From assembly GCA_020444165.1 (NCBI GenBank), contig JAHLLK010000062.1, forward strand, positions 1 through 37,413: 37,413 nucleotides of DNA, in the 5' to 3' direction. Both the position numbers and the translations under genes were made by a program. Positions 15,808 to 23,500 of this stretch are shown here, piece after piece. The notes beneath the pieces were generated by a model. That model had not been told where the DNA came from. It searched no databases and worked only from the letters and a program-made list of their open reading frames with translations. Within the stretch, counting starts at the first letter, position 1; the number at the start of each line of letters is the position of its first letter. The stretch is from Deltaproteobacteria bacterium (lineage in GTDB: Bacteria > Desulfobacterota > Desulfarculia > Desulfarculales > Desulfarculaceae).

Positions 15808-16659
15808 ATGAGTCAAGCAACGGAAGGCTACAGATTCGGTATGCTCATCGACGTGGACAAGTGCACCGGTTGCGGCGCCTGTTCGGTGGCATGCATGAGT
15901 GAAAACAATATCGGAGTCTTGCCCGACGAAACCGACAAGATCCGCTCCATCACCTGGCTCAGGCTCTACCAGATCGACAACGGAGCCCCCTTCCCCGAGA
16001 CGGAGGTGGCTTTCTTCCCCCGGCCCTGCCAGCACTGCGCCGGCGGCGCCAGCGGCAAATGGAAGGATGGCTTCTTCGAGGAGGACCAGGACCCCCAGCA
16101 CCATCACACGCCCTGCGTGTCGGTGTGCCCGGCCACGGCCACGGACTACGACGACTTCACCGGCATCGTGAGCCAGATCCCCACCCGCTGTATCGGCTGC
16201 CGGTACTGTGTCGCGGCGTGTCCGTATCACGCCCGTTACTTCAACTGGTATGACGTGCCCTGGCCCAAGGGCAGCGAGCGAGCCCTGTCTCCCTTTGTGG
16301 CCCCCCGCATGCGCGGCGTGGTGGAGAAGTGCACCTTCTGCTTCCACCGCTACCAGGCGGCCCGCAACAAGTGCCTCCTGGACGGCAGCGAGTTGGAAGA
16401 GGCGGCCTACCAGACCGCCTGCACCCAGGCCTGCCCCTCCCAGGCCATCATCTTCGGCGATCTGCACAACGAAGAGCACGAGGTGAGCAAGAAGATCAAG
16501 GAGTACCGCGAACAGGGGCGCTATGTGTTCCGTTTGCTGGAAAGATTGGCCACCGACACCAAGGTCTACTACGCCACCGACCGGATGTGGGTCCGCCGCC
16601 TGGGCGACAACTACCTGCCCGGCGAAGTGGTGACCCCGGCCAAAAAAGCCGGAGCCTAG
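15808..16659 (+). CDS. qrcC: Menaquinone reductase subunit QrcC, four-cluster ferredoxin-like protein
   Basis: A 283-residue iron-sulfur subunit of Qrc, related to PsrB/NrfC/DmsB proteins. Four cysteine groups are visible: CTGCGACSVAC (about 19-29), CQHC with CVSVCP (about 74-111), CIGCRYCVAACP (about 129-140), and CTFC with CTQACP (about 175-217). They should bind four cubane-type clusters forming a wire between QrcA and QrcD. It has no signal peptide of its own, so export with the Tat-tagged QrcB is expected. The start lies 3 nt after the qrcB stop with GGTGGGG upstream, so expression is coupled. Confidence 0.95.
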   Translation: MSQATEGYRFGMLIDVDKCTGCGACSVACMSENNIGVLPDETDKIRSITWLRLYQIDNGAPFPETEVAFFPRPCQHCAGGASGKWKDGFFEEDQDPQHHHTPCVSVCPATATDYDDFTGIVSQIPTRCIGCRYCVAACPYHARYFNWYDVPWPKGSERALSPFVAPRMRGVVEKCTFCFHRYQAARNKCLLDGSELEEAAYQTACTQACPSQAIIFGDLHNEEHEVSKKIKEYREQGRYVFRLLERLATDTKVYYATDRMWVRRLGDNYLPGEVVTPAKKAGA

Positions 16660-16707
16660 CAGACTATTTGGGGTTAATGAATTCATAAAGGATTAGCGAG
16701 GTCTCCT

Positions 16708-17946
16708 ATGGTGGTGGATGATTCCAGGTTCTGGCCAAAGGGAGTGACCCGGGGCAGACCCGAAGCCTTCGGCGTTTGGATGGCTGTCTGCTTGGGCATC
16801 CTGGGTTGGTCGGGCCTTTCCGTGTTCCTGGTGTTGTGGAAAGGTCTCAACCAGACCAATATGAATGACTATTTCGCCTTCGGCGTGTGGATCGTGGTGG
16901 ACCTGGCGGTGATCGCCCTGGGCGCCGGCGCGTTCTTCACCAGCTTCTTGAGCTACATCATCGGCATCAAGGAGCTGAAGAACATCGTCAACGTCGCGGT
17001 GCTCATCGGGTTCATCTGCTACACCGGCGCCATCATCATGCTGGGCGTGGACATCGGCCAGCCGATCCGGGGTTGGTTCGGCTTCTGGCATGCCAACGTG
17101 CACTCCATGCTCACCGAAGTTATGTTCTGCATCACCACGTACGCGATAGTCTTGACCATCGAACTGTTGCCCACGGTGCTGGAGAACCGGCAGATCGTCA
17201 AGGTGGCCGAGCTGGGCACCTTCTCCCACAACCTGCACCGCATCATGATCGTGTTCGCGGCGTCGGGCACCTTCCTGTCCTTCTTTCACCAGGGCTCCCT
17301 GGGCGGTATGTACGGCGTGCTTTACGCCCGTCCCTTTGCCTACCGCACCGGGCTGTTGATCTGGCCCTGGACCTTCTTCCTGTTCATCCTCTCGGCCATT
17401 GCCGCCGGCCCCTCCTTCACCACCCTGATCACCATGATCACGGAGCAGGTGACCGGCCGTAAGCTCACAACCCACAAGGTCAAGATGCTTATGGGCAAGA
17501 TCAGCGGCATCCTGTTGTCGGTGTACGTGGTCCTGAAGATCATCGACACCTGGTACTGGGCCGAGGTCATGGCTTCCAACGCCGGCTTGCCCGCCGCCTC
17601 CTTCTACCACGAGCCTTACGGCGTCTGGCTGGTCTGGGTCGAGATCTTCTTCTGCGGGGTGCTGCCGGCCATCATGCTCCTGGTGCCCCGGGTGCGGGAG
17701 AGCTACTGGGCCCTGTTCACGGCCATGCTCTTGAACTGCATCGGGGTCTCCCTGAACCGCTTCGTGTTCACCATCCAATCCTTGGCCCTGCCGGTGCTGC
17801 CCTTTGAGAAGTTCTACTCCTACTTCCCGAGCTGGCAGGAATGGGGCATCGCGGCCATGGTTATAGGCTACGGCTGCCTGATCTACTCCCTGGCTTACCG
17901 CTACCTGCCGGTGTTCCCCCAGGAACCGGGCCTGAACAAGAACTGA
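16708..17946 (+). CDS. qrcD: Menaquinone reductase subunit QrcD, NrfD/PsrC-type membrane protein
   Basis: A 412-residue integral membrane protein with about ten transmembrane helices spread over residues 22-400, of the NrfD/PsrC family. It is the quinone-binding membrane subunit of Qrc and, in Desulfovibrio, takes part in electrogenic menaquinone reduction. Buried polar residues typical of the family are visible (IMLGVDIGQPIR, FGFWHANVHSMLTEV, SHNLHRIMIVFA and the SFFHQGSLGGMYG segment). ATG 16708 has GAGG 6 nt upstream. The 48-nt gap to qrcC contains no terminator. A small membrane-protein gene follows with its Shine-Dalgarno overlapping the qrcD stop. Confidence 0.95.
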   Translation: MVVDDSRFWPKGVTRGRPEAFGVWMAVCLGILGWSGLSVFLVLWKGLNQTNMNDYFAFGVWIVVDLAVIALGAGAFFTSFLSYIIGIKELKNIVNVAVLIGFICYTGAIIMLGVDIGQPIRGWFGFWHANVHSMLTEVMFCITTYAIVLTIELLPTVLENRQIVKVAELGTFSHNLHRIMIVFAASGTFLSFFHQGSLGGMYGVLYARPFAYRTGLLIWPWTFFLFILSAIAAGPSFTTLITMITEQVTGRKLTTHKVKMLMGKISGILLSVYVVLKIIDTWYWAEVMASNAGLPAASFYHEPYGVWLVWVEIFFCGVLPAIMLLVPRVRESYWALFTAMLLNCIGVSLNRFVFTIQSLALPVLPFEKFYSYFPSWQEWGIAAMVIGYGCLIYSLAYRYLPVFPQEPGLNKN

Positions 17947-17956
17947 GGAGGCGGAT

Positions 17957-18145
17957 ATGTTTCCCTTCGTATATGAATGGCATTGGGATATTGGCCATTT
18001 CATCTTCTTCGGGCTGTTCTTCGGTATCCTGACCGTGGTCACCGGCACCCTGTTCGGCACCATCGTGAAGACCATCATGGATCTGAACGCCGGCCACGCC
18101 CACGCTGAGGACGACGAACACGGTCATGGCCACGCCCACGCCTAG
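17957..18145 (+). CDS. Small membrane protein with His-rich tail, last gene of the qrc operon
   Basis: A 62-residue protein. GAGGAGG (17945-17951) overlaps the qrcD stop codon and lies 5 nt before the ATG, so it is clearly translated with qrcD. One long hydrophobic helix (about residues 12-38, IGHFIFFGLFFGILTVVTGT) follows an aromatic N-terminus (FPFVYEWHWD). The hydrophilic C-terminus is HAHAEDDEHGHGHAHA, with seven His among sixteen residues. The canonical Qrc complex has four subunits, so this would be an extra subunit, assembly factor or metal handler. I recognise no named family. Confidence 0.8.
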   Translation: MFPFVYEWHWDIGHFIFFGLFFGILTVVTGTLFGTIVKTIMDLNAGHAHAEDDEHGHGHAHA

Positions 18146-18185
18146 GCCTGATCCGGCCTTGGTTTCCCTGGCTTAGCCAAGCTAT

Positions 18186-18296
18186 ACGGCGGGGTCCCGA
18201 CAGGGACCCCGCCGTTCATATTGCTGACCAAGGCCGTCGTGGCCTTGGTCAGCGGGCCATCCATGGCCCATACTGGCTGTTTGTCAACAGCCAGTA
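18186..18296. repeat. Modular palindromic repeat element, copy B (inverted relative to copy A)
   Basis: A chain of palindromes after the qrc operon. ACGGCGGGGTCCC-gaca-GGGACCCCGCCGT (18186-18215) comes first. Then GCTGACCAAGGCC-gtcgt-GGCCTTGGTCAGC (18223-18253), GGGCCAT-cc-ATGGCCC (18255-18270) and TACTGGCTGTT-tgtc-AACAGCCAGTA (18271-18296). The last three are the reverse complement of modules in copy A at 10944-11086, in matching order. Confidence 0.85.
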
Positions 18297-18332
18297 CGGC
18301 CAGGTCCCGACAGGCACCCCGCCGTGTTTTTT
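18296..18332 (+). terminator. Probable terminator of the qrc operon, degenerate second copy of the GGTCCC hairpin
   Basis: An imperfect stem (ACGGC...GGTCCC-gaca-GG...ACC...GCCGT, 18296-18325) repeats the perfect palindrome at 18186-18215 with a few changes and is followed by GTTTTTT. The U-run makes this the likely end point of qrc transcription, about 150 nt past the last gene. Confidence 0.6.
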
Positions 18333-18512
18333 GCGGCCCCGGGCCCGTGGTAGTAAGATAGCCCTGGGCCTGGTGACCCCGTGGCCCGGGGAGCGGCGTG
18401 GCGCCGCCCCCGGCGGGACCAGCCCCGGCGGCTGGCTCGCCAGCCTGGGCCCTCATCCTCTCTCAGCCCGGGGCAGGATGGCCCGTGCTTCCCCCTTGCC
18501 ATGGTGAGAATC

Positions 18513-19154
18513 ATGACCCCACCTCCCCAGGCCCAGCCCGCCCGCCTGAAGGCGGTGATCTTTGATCTGGACGGCGTCATCTTCGACTCCCAGGACGCCA
18601 ATGTAGCCTTTTACAACCACATCCTGGAAGCCCTGGGCCTGCCGCCCCGGGCCGAGGAACAGCGGGAGATCATTCACCGCGAGGCCATGGAGGGAGCCCT
18701 CCGGGCCCTGGTGGGGGATGGCGAGCTCTTGCAGCGGGGCCTGGCCTATTGGCGCACCATGGACACCCGCCCCTTTGTGGCCAAGTTGACCTTGTTTCCC
18801 CAAGTGCGGGAAACCCTGGACTTCCTGGCCGGGACCTTCCAACTGGCCGTGGCCACCAACCGCACCAGCACCGCCCGGCCGGCCCTGGAGCGCTTCAACC
18901 TGTGGGAGCGTTTCTCCGTGGTGCTCACCCCCCTGGACGTCGGCCCGCCCAAGCCCCACCCGGCCATCATGGAGGCCACCCTGGCCCACCTGGGCCTGGG
19001 CCGGGAGGAGGTGCTATACGTGGGGGACTCGGCCATCGACGAGGAGCTGTGCCTGGCCGCCGACGTGCCGCTGTTGGCCTTCCGCAACCCGGAACTCCGG
19101 GCTTGGGCCCACGCGGAGGAGTTTCCCCAGATCCCTGGTCTGTTAGGGCTTTAG
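18513..19154 (+). CDS. HAD-superfamily hydrolase, phosphoglycolate-phosphatase-like
   Basis: A 213-residue HAD phosphatase of the Gph/PgmB branch. Motif I is DLDGVIFDS, with nucleophile and general-acid aspartates (about residues 16-24). A helical C1 cap follows. Motif II is AVATNRT, motif III is the Lys in PPKPHP, and motif IV is YVGDSAIDEELC. It would dephosphorylate a small phosphate ester; phosphoglycolate is the common assignment but the substrate is not determined by the motifs. ATG 18513 follows GGTGAG; an alternative in-frame ATG at 18501 gives four more residues. It is separated from qrc by the repeat and terminator region. Confidence 0.88.
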   Translation: MTPPPQAQPARLKAVIFDLDGVIFDSQDANVAFYNHILEALGLPPRAEEQREIIHREAMEGALRALVGDGELLQRGLAYWRTMDTRPFVAKLTLFPQVRETLDFLAGTFQLAVATNRTSTARPALERFNLWERFSVVLTPLDVGPPKPHPAIMEATLAHLGLGREEVLYVGDSAIDEELCLAADVPLLAFRNPELRAWAHAEEFPQIPGLLGL

Positions 19155-19205
19155 GGGAGGAGAGGGAAGATGTGGGGGAAAACCCCTTTCCCCAAAAAAA
19201 CTTGA

Positions 19206-19300
19206 TAAAGGTCGTAACTACGCGATGCTGGTAAACAGCCTCTTCGGCAGGCCAGGGCAACCCTGCCAGCAAGTTTGCAGTTAGCTAAGTCAATCTGAGG
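19206..19300 (+). ncRNA. Candidate structured RNA (unclassified)
   Basis: Nested inverted repeats occur in a non-coding stretch. The outer pairs are TAACT (19215-19219) with AGTTA (19279-19283) and GCTGG (19227-19231) with CCAGC (19266-19270). Inside are GCC-tcttc-GGC and CAGGG-caa-CCCTG hairpins, giving a branched fold. GAGGAGGA follows at about 19297 but no reading frame begins there. I matched it to no riboswitch or known RNA class, and the strand is a guess. Confidence 0.3.
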
Positions 19301-19392
19301 AGGACTTTCCCCGGCACACTCCCCATGGGAGGCCGTCGGGTGAGGCGACGATCGGCGGGGATAGACGGCAGGTCGGGGGGCCCGGTCAGGGG

Positions 19393-19563
19393 TCAGCCCT
19401 GCTCCCGGGGATCGCGGGCCCAGCCTGGGAACAACGACGGCTGCCGGTACTCTTGCCAGGCCGGACAGCGGGGGTTGTGGCGGCATTCCCGGCAGACCTC
19501 GGGCGGCACCCGATGACGTCCGGTGCGGCGGGGACAGGCCAAATATTGACGCGCGGCGTTCAT
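19393..19563 (-). CDS. Small Cys-rich protein (56 aa), putative zinc-binding
   Basis: A short minus-strand reading frame, ATG 19563 to TGA 19393. The product begins MNAARQYLACPRRTGRHRVP and continues PEVCRECRHNPRCPAWQEY, ending in a Trp/Pro-containing tail. Four cysteines (one alone, C-x2-C, then one six residues on), with basic residues between them, suggest a zinc knuckle. The start lacks a strong Shine-Dalgarno (only TTAGG). It is divergent from lepB. I recognise the style of small Cys-rich proteins common in Desulfobacterota but not a named family. Confidence 0.45.
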   Translation of the reverse strand: MNAARQYLACPRRTGRHRVPPEVCRECRHNPRCPAWQEYRQPSLFPGWARDPREQG

Positions 19564-19714
19564 GGCGAGAGCCTAACACGGCCTGGGCCCGGGCGAAAGC
19601 CCCCAATTGGCCGACCAAAAATTCGTTTACAGATGCCAACCCAGTGGCTATCTTTGCTAGCGTCGCCCCGATCCCAGGAGCGGCCTCAGGAATTTTCAGC
19701 GATGGGAGGCGATA

Positions 19715-20365
19715 TTGTTTAGCAGGACAAGCAAACGGGACAAGCCTAAAAAGCCGGCTTGGCGGGAGTATTTGGAAGCCCTCTTGTGGGCCCTGCTTCT
19801 TGCGGCCATCATCCGAACCTGGGGCGTGCAAGCCTTCAAAATCCCCACCGGCTCCATGATCCCCACTCTCCTGGTGGGTGACCACCTCTTGGTCAGTAAA
19901 TCCTCCTACGGCATCAAGCTGCCCTTCTCGGACATCGTGGCCATCCCCGTCAGCGATCCCCAGCGGGGGGACATCATCGTGTTCCGCTACCCCGAGGACC
20001 GCTCCAAGGACTTCATCAAGCGCATCATCGGCCTGCCGGGGGATGTGGTGGAGATCAGGGATAAAAACGTCTTCATCAACGGCAAGAAGCTGGATGATCC
20101 CTGGGGTCAATACACGGACCGGGTCATCTTGCCCAACCAACTCCAGACCCGGGACAATTTCGGGCCGGTGAAAGTGCCGCCGGACCAGTATTTCGTCATG
20201 GGCGACAACCGGGACCAGTCCCACGATTCCCGGTTCTGGTTCAACGGCCGGGGCGGCTTTGTGCCCCGGGACGACATCCTGGGCCGGGCCTTCATCATCT
20301 ATTGGTCCTGGAACGGCGACGGCTTTGGGGTGCGCTGGGACAGGATCGGCAAAATCCTGCACTGA
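19715..20365 (+). CDS. lepB: Signal peptidase I
   Basis: A 216-residue type I signal peptidase (family S26) that removes signal peptides from exported proteins. After a basic N-terminus, one membrane helix (about 20-38, LEALLWALLLAAIIRTWGV) is followed by the catalytic serine in PTGSMIPTL (box B) and the catalytic lysine in DFIKRIIGLPGDVVE (box D). Box E is MGDNRDQSHDSR near the C-terminus. One N-terminal helix rather than two is normal for non-enteric enzymes. The start is TTG 19715, with GGGAGG 5 nt upstream. A bidirectional terminator follows 21 nt after the stop. Confidence 0.95.
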   Translation: MFSRTSKRDKPKKPAWREYLEALLWALLLAAIIRTWGVQAFKIPTGSMIPTLLVGDHLLVSKSSYGIKLPFSDIVAIPVSDPQRGDIIVFRYPEDRSKDFIKRIIGLPGDVVEIRDKNVFINGKKLDDPWGQYTDRVILPNQLQTRDNFGPVKVPPDQYFVMGDNRDQSHDSRFWFNGRGGFVPRDDILGRAFIIYWSWNGDGFGVRWDRIGKILH

Positions 20366-20385
20366 ACCTCTGCCTACCAGCGTAA

Positions 20386-20419
20386 AAAATCCCGGGGAAG
20401 CCTGCTTCCCCGGGATTTT
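20386..20419. terminator. Bidirectional terminator between lepB and the AICAR transformylase gene
   Basis: A perfect 16-bp inverted repeat AAAATCCCGGGGAAGC / GCTTCCCCGGGATTTT (20386-20401, 20404-20419) has A-runs and T-runs at its ends, so it can terminate transcripts from both convergent genes. Confidence 0.9.
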
Positions 20420-20437
20420 CGTTGGCATGCGCCAGGT

Positions 20438-21727
20438 TTAGTGCTTGAAGGCGCGCTGGCCGGTGAAAACCATGGCCACCGGCGGATCGGCCTGGTTGCA
20501 GGCTTCGATGGACTCCCAATCCCGGAGGCTGCCCCCGGGGTGGGCGATGCAGGACACGCCCTGGGCCAGGCCCACGTCCACCCCGTCCCGGAAGGGGAAG
20601 AAGGCGTCGGAGATCATCACCGCGCCGCCCAGACCGGCCCGGTCCAGCATGGTGTCCTCGTAGACCTGGTCCAGCTCGCTCTCGGGGTGCTGACCCGCTT
20701 CCACCTGCTGGCACAGCTCATCGTACTTGAGCCCGTGGCGCTCCCAGGCCAGGCGGTTGGCGTACTTGTTGTACGCCTTGTCCACCGCGATGCGGGCCAC
20801 GCCCACCCGGTCCTGCTCGCCCGTGCCGATGCCCACGGTGCAGCCGTCCTTGACGTAGATCACGCTGTTGCTGGTTACCCCCTGCTCCACGGCCCAGCCG
20901 AACACCACGTCGTCCAGCTCCCGGGCCGTGGGCTGCCGCGCCGGCTCGTAGACCTGGCCCTTGTGCTCGCAACGGGCCGGCAAGAGGTCGGCCGGCTGGG
21001 CGATGCGGTTGAAGCTGGAGGTCTGGAGAATGATACCGCCGTCCATGAGGCTCTTGATGTCCAGGAAGCGCAGGTCGCGCCACTCGGACAGGCGGTCCAT
21101 GCGGGGGATGGACAGGATCCGGAGGTTCTTGCGCTGGGCCAGGATGTCCAGCACCCCTTCCTCGTAGTCGGGCGCGGCCACCACTTCCAGGTAAAGCTCG
21201 GCCATCATCTCGGCCGCGGCCTTGTCCACCGGCCGGTTCAGCACCGCGGCGCCGCCGAAAGCGGCGATGAGGTCAGCCATGAAGGCGCGGTGATAAGCCG
21301 TGGCGATGTCGCCGGCCCGGGCCACGCCGGAGGGGTTGTTGTGTTTCATGATGGCCGCGGTGGGCTGGTCCGTCAGGTAGCGCAGGATGTGCAGCGCGTT
21401 GTCCACGTCGGTCAGGTTGGTCTTGCCGGGGTGCTTGCCCGCCTGCAGCATCTGGCTTTCGTCCAGGGCGCTCACCAAACCCCGCCCGGGCTCGATGAGC
21501 CGCACCTCGCCCACGGAGAGCGCGCCATTCACCAGCTCATACAGGGCGGCCTCCTGGCCAGGGTTCTCGCCGTAGCGCAGGCCTTTCTCCACCAGTTGGC
21601 CGTCGGAGTCGGGCAGCTTCCAGGCCCGTTTGCGGAAGCGTAACACGGTGCCCCCCACCTCGATTTTCACCTCCGGGGGAAAATGGTCATCCATCACGGT
21701 GCGGTATTGTTCTTTCATGTCTGCCAA
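20438..21727 (-). CDS. Stand-alone AICAR transformylase (PurH C-terminal domain only)
   Basis: About 430 residues matching the AICARFT half of bifunctional PurH, which formylates AICAR with 10-formyl-THF in purine synthesis. Motifs include RYGENPGQEAALY and the catalytic Lys-His in MKHNNPSG (about residue 130). SDAFFPFRDGVD, HPGGSLRD and the C-terminal VFTGQRAFKH are also present. The N-terminal MGS-like IMP cyclohydrolase domain (about 200 residues) is absent, so ring closure must be done by another gene. Start choice: GGAGG lies directly against ATG 21733 but 6 nt from the in-frame TTG 21727, so I favour 21727. The 3' end faces the bidirectional terminator. Confidence 0.88.
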   Translation of the reverse strand: MADMKEQYRTVMDDHFPPEVKIEVGGTVLRFRKRAWKLPDSDGQLVEKGLRYGENPGQEAALYELVNGALSVGEVRLIEPGRGLVSALDESQMLQAGKHPGKTNLTDVDNALHILRYLTDQPTAAIMKHNNPSGVARAGDIATAYHRAFMADLIAAFGGAAVLNRPVDKAAAEMMAELYLEVVAAPDYEEGVLDILAQRKNLRILSIPRMDRLSEWRDLRFLDIKSLMDGGIILQTSSFNRIAQPADLLPARCEHKGQVYEPARQPTARELDDVVFGWAVEQGVTSNSVIYVKDGCTVGIGTGEQDRVGVARIAVDKAYNKYANRLAWERHGLKYDELCQQVEAGQHPESELDQVYEDTMLDRAGLGGAVMISDAFFPFRDGVDVGLAQGVSCIAHPGGSLRDWESIEACNQADPPVAMVFTGQRAFKH

Positions 21728-22193
21728 GGCCATCCTCCAGAGGCAAGACGAGGGTTGATCGTGTGGGTCCAGCGCCTGCCGGATGGACTGGCCGACAGGC
21801 TCCTATCCGGGGTTGGGGCCGCCCCCCGGCCGGCTTGGCGGAGGGAGGCCGCACGACGGCCCGCCGCGGGGCGGTCCTTGGCCCCTTACGGCAGCGAGGT
21901 TGCCCCGCGTGAAGCCAAGCCCGCCGCGGCGCAGGCTCGTACCTTGGGGCAAGGCCGTGCAAGATATAGAGAGGACGGCTCCCCCGCTCCGCCCGAAGAT
22001 TTGGCGCCTGGCCCCAAGGCCGGCGCCTGGCCGGAGGAGTGAGGTTTTTTTACCGGTCCCGCTAATCTAGAGTCTGAAAGAGTTGGGGATGGGGGTCAAG
22101 CTCATAAGCACGCTGGGGCGGGCAGTTTTTGCAGGTTTCGCCCGGCGCCGCTCTCCCTGGCCCGGCCGGCCTTTCCCCCGGGCCGGCGGCGGC
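21728..22193. other. Non-coding stretch between the AICAR transformylase and DUF134 genes
   Basis: About 465 nt without a convincing gene. It holds a strong hairpin GGCGCC-t-GGCC-ccaa-GGCC-g-GCGCC near 22003-22027 and a T7 run at about 22045-22051 on the plus strand. On the minus strand TTGACC at about 22096 is the only -35-like hexamer, with a poor -10. I see no RNA gene of a known class. Confidence 0.4.
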
Positions 22194-22472
22194 TTATTCG
22201 TCGGCCAAGAGCAGCGCCTCCCCCTCCACCAGGGCGTGCGCCACCTTGGCCCGGGCTGCCTTCAGGGTCCGCTGCACCGTGCCCCGGCTCACCCCCATGC
22301 GCTCCCCGGCCTCCTCCTGGGTCAGCCCCTCCAGGTCGCAGAGCTTCAGGGCTTCCAGCTCATCGTGGGCCAGGCGCTGGGTATTCAGTTGGGTCAGAGG
22401 CACGCCGGCCGGCTTGAAACCCCGGCAGGGGATCTGGCAGCCGCACTGCCGCGGTTTGCGGGGACGGGCCAT
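22194..22472 (-). CDS. DUF134 (UPF0251) family DNA-binding protein
   Basis: A 92-residue protein. ATG 22472 is set by AGGAGG 7 nt upstream; 54 upstream in-frame codons have no start signal. The N-terminus MARPRKPRQCGCQIPCRGFK has the Cys pattern C-x-C-x3-C and the basic lead typical of DUF134. The remainder (LARHDELEALKLCDLEGLTQ-like segment, then EEAGERMGVSRGTVQRTLKA) is a sigma-70 region-4-like helix-turn-helix. It is probably a small transcription factor, possibly sensing a metal or redox state through the cysteines (inference). It stands alone on the minus strand, with gaps on both sides. Confidence 0.88.
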   Translation of the reverse strand: MARPRKPRQCGCQIPCRGFKPAGVPLTQLNTQRLAHDELEALKLCDLEGLTQEEAGERMGVSRGTVQRTLKAARAKVAHALVEGEALLLADE

Positions 22473-22682
22473 GGCTTTCCTCCTCCCTGGGCAGGTCGCG
22501 GTGCGCCGGCGCGGGTCCCGCTCCACCCTGTCCCAGAGGGGGAGCGCGAGCCCGGCGCGTTTCGCAAACGCGACCCGCGGTAGTTCTTCATTCTTGCCGC
22601 CGGGGCCAACGGTGCGGCCCGGGGAAGCGGTCACTCGGCCGCCCTGCCCCCTGCCCCCCCGCCCCGAGCCGCCGGGAGGGCC

Positions 22683-23498
22683 TCAGCCCTTGCCCTGCTC
22701 CCGGCTGCGCGCCGTGGCCGCGGCCACCGCCTCCATGACGACGCCCCGGAACGCGCCCTTCTCCAGCTCCCGCAGGCCGGCGATGGTGGTGCCGCCGGGT
22801 GAGGTCACCATATCCTTCAGCTCGCCGGTGTGCCGCCCATCTTCCAGGGCCAGCTTGGCGGCCCCGGCCACGGTCTGGGCGGCCAAGAGCCGCGCCGTGC
22901 CCCGGTCCAGGCCCTGGGCCACCCCGCCGTCGGCCAGGGCCTCCAGGAACAGGAACACGTAGGCCGGCCCGGAGCCCGACAGCCCGGTCACCGCGTCCAG
23001 ATGCTTCTCGGCCACCACCACCACCCGGCCCACGGCCTCGAAGATCTCCTGGGCCGCGGCCAAAAAGTCTTCCCGGTCAGCCGCGGGGGCCGGGGCCATG
23101 GCCGTCGCCCCCATGAACACCAGGGCCGGGGTGTTGGGCATGGTGCGGATCACCGGTTGACCCACGGGCAGATGGGCGGTCAGCGTGGCCAGGGTCACCC
23201 CCGCGGCCAGGCTGATCACCAGGGAGCCGGGCGAGAGCCCCGGGCTGGCGGCCTCCAGGGCGGACGGCACGTCATAAGGCTTCACCGCCACCACCAGGAT
23301 GTCCAACTGGCCCAACTCGGCGGGAGCGCTCACCACCGCCACGCCGAACTTCTCGGCCAGGGCCCGGCCTTTGGCCTGGTCCATCTCGGCCACCACCACC
23401 TGGCCGGGAGCGACCGCGCCCTTGGCCAGCAAACCCTGCAACAGGGCGGAGCCCATGTTGCCGCCTCCCAGAACTCCCAAGCGACCCGCGATGGCCAT
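22683..23498 (-). CDS. proC: Pyrroline-5-carboxylate reductase
   Basis: A 271-residue enzyme that reduces 1-pyrroline-5-carboxylate to proline with NAD(P)H, the last step of proline synthesis. The N-terminal Rossmann motif is LGVLGGGNMGSALLQGL. AVKPYDV and IRTMPNTPALV follow. The C-terminal dimerisation domain has the signature GLSGSGPAYVFLFLEALADG and the MVTSPGGTTIAGL substrate loop. ATG 23498 has GAGGAGG 8 nt upstream, inside the end of the preceding regulator gene; only 2 nt separate that gene's stop from this start. The full-length domain set indicates a functional enzyme. Confidence 0.95.
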   Translation of the reverse strand: MAIAGRLGVLGGGNMGSALLQGLLAKGAVAPGQVVVAEMDQAKGRALAEKFGVAVVSAPAELGQLDILVVAVKPYDVPSALEAASPGLSPGSLVISLAAGVTLATLTAHLPVGQPVIRTMPNTPALVFMGATAMAPAPAADREDFLAAAQEIFEAVGRVVVVAEKHLDAVTGLSGSGPAYVFLFLEALADGGVAQGLDRGTARLLAAQTVAGAAKLALEDGRHTGELKDMVTSPGGTTIAGLRELEKGAFRGVVMEAVAAATARSREQGKG

Positions 23499-23500
23499 GC

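Noticed and set aside
19215..19283. Signal recognition particle RNA
   Set aside because: The minus strand contains CTGTTTACCAGC and GCTGGCAGGG words found in 4.5S RNA, but in the wrong order and without the conserved GGAA-loop domain.
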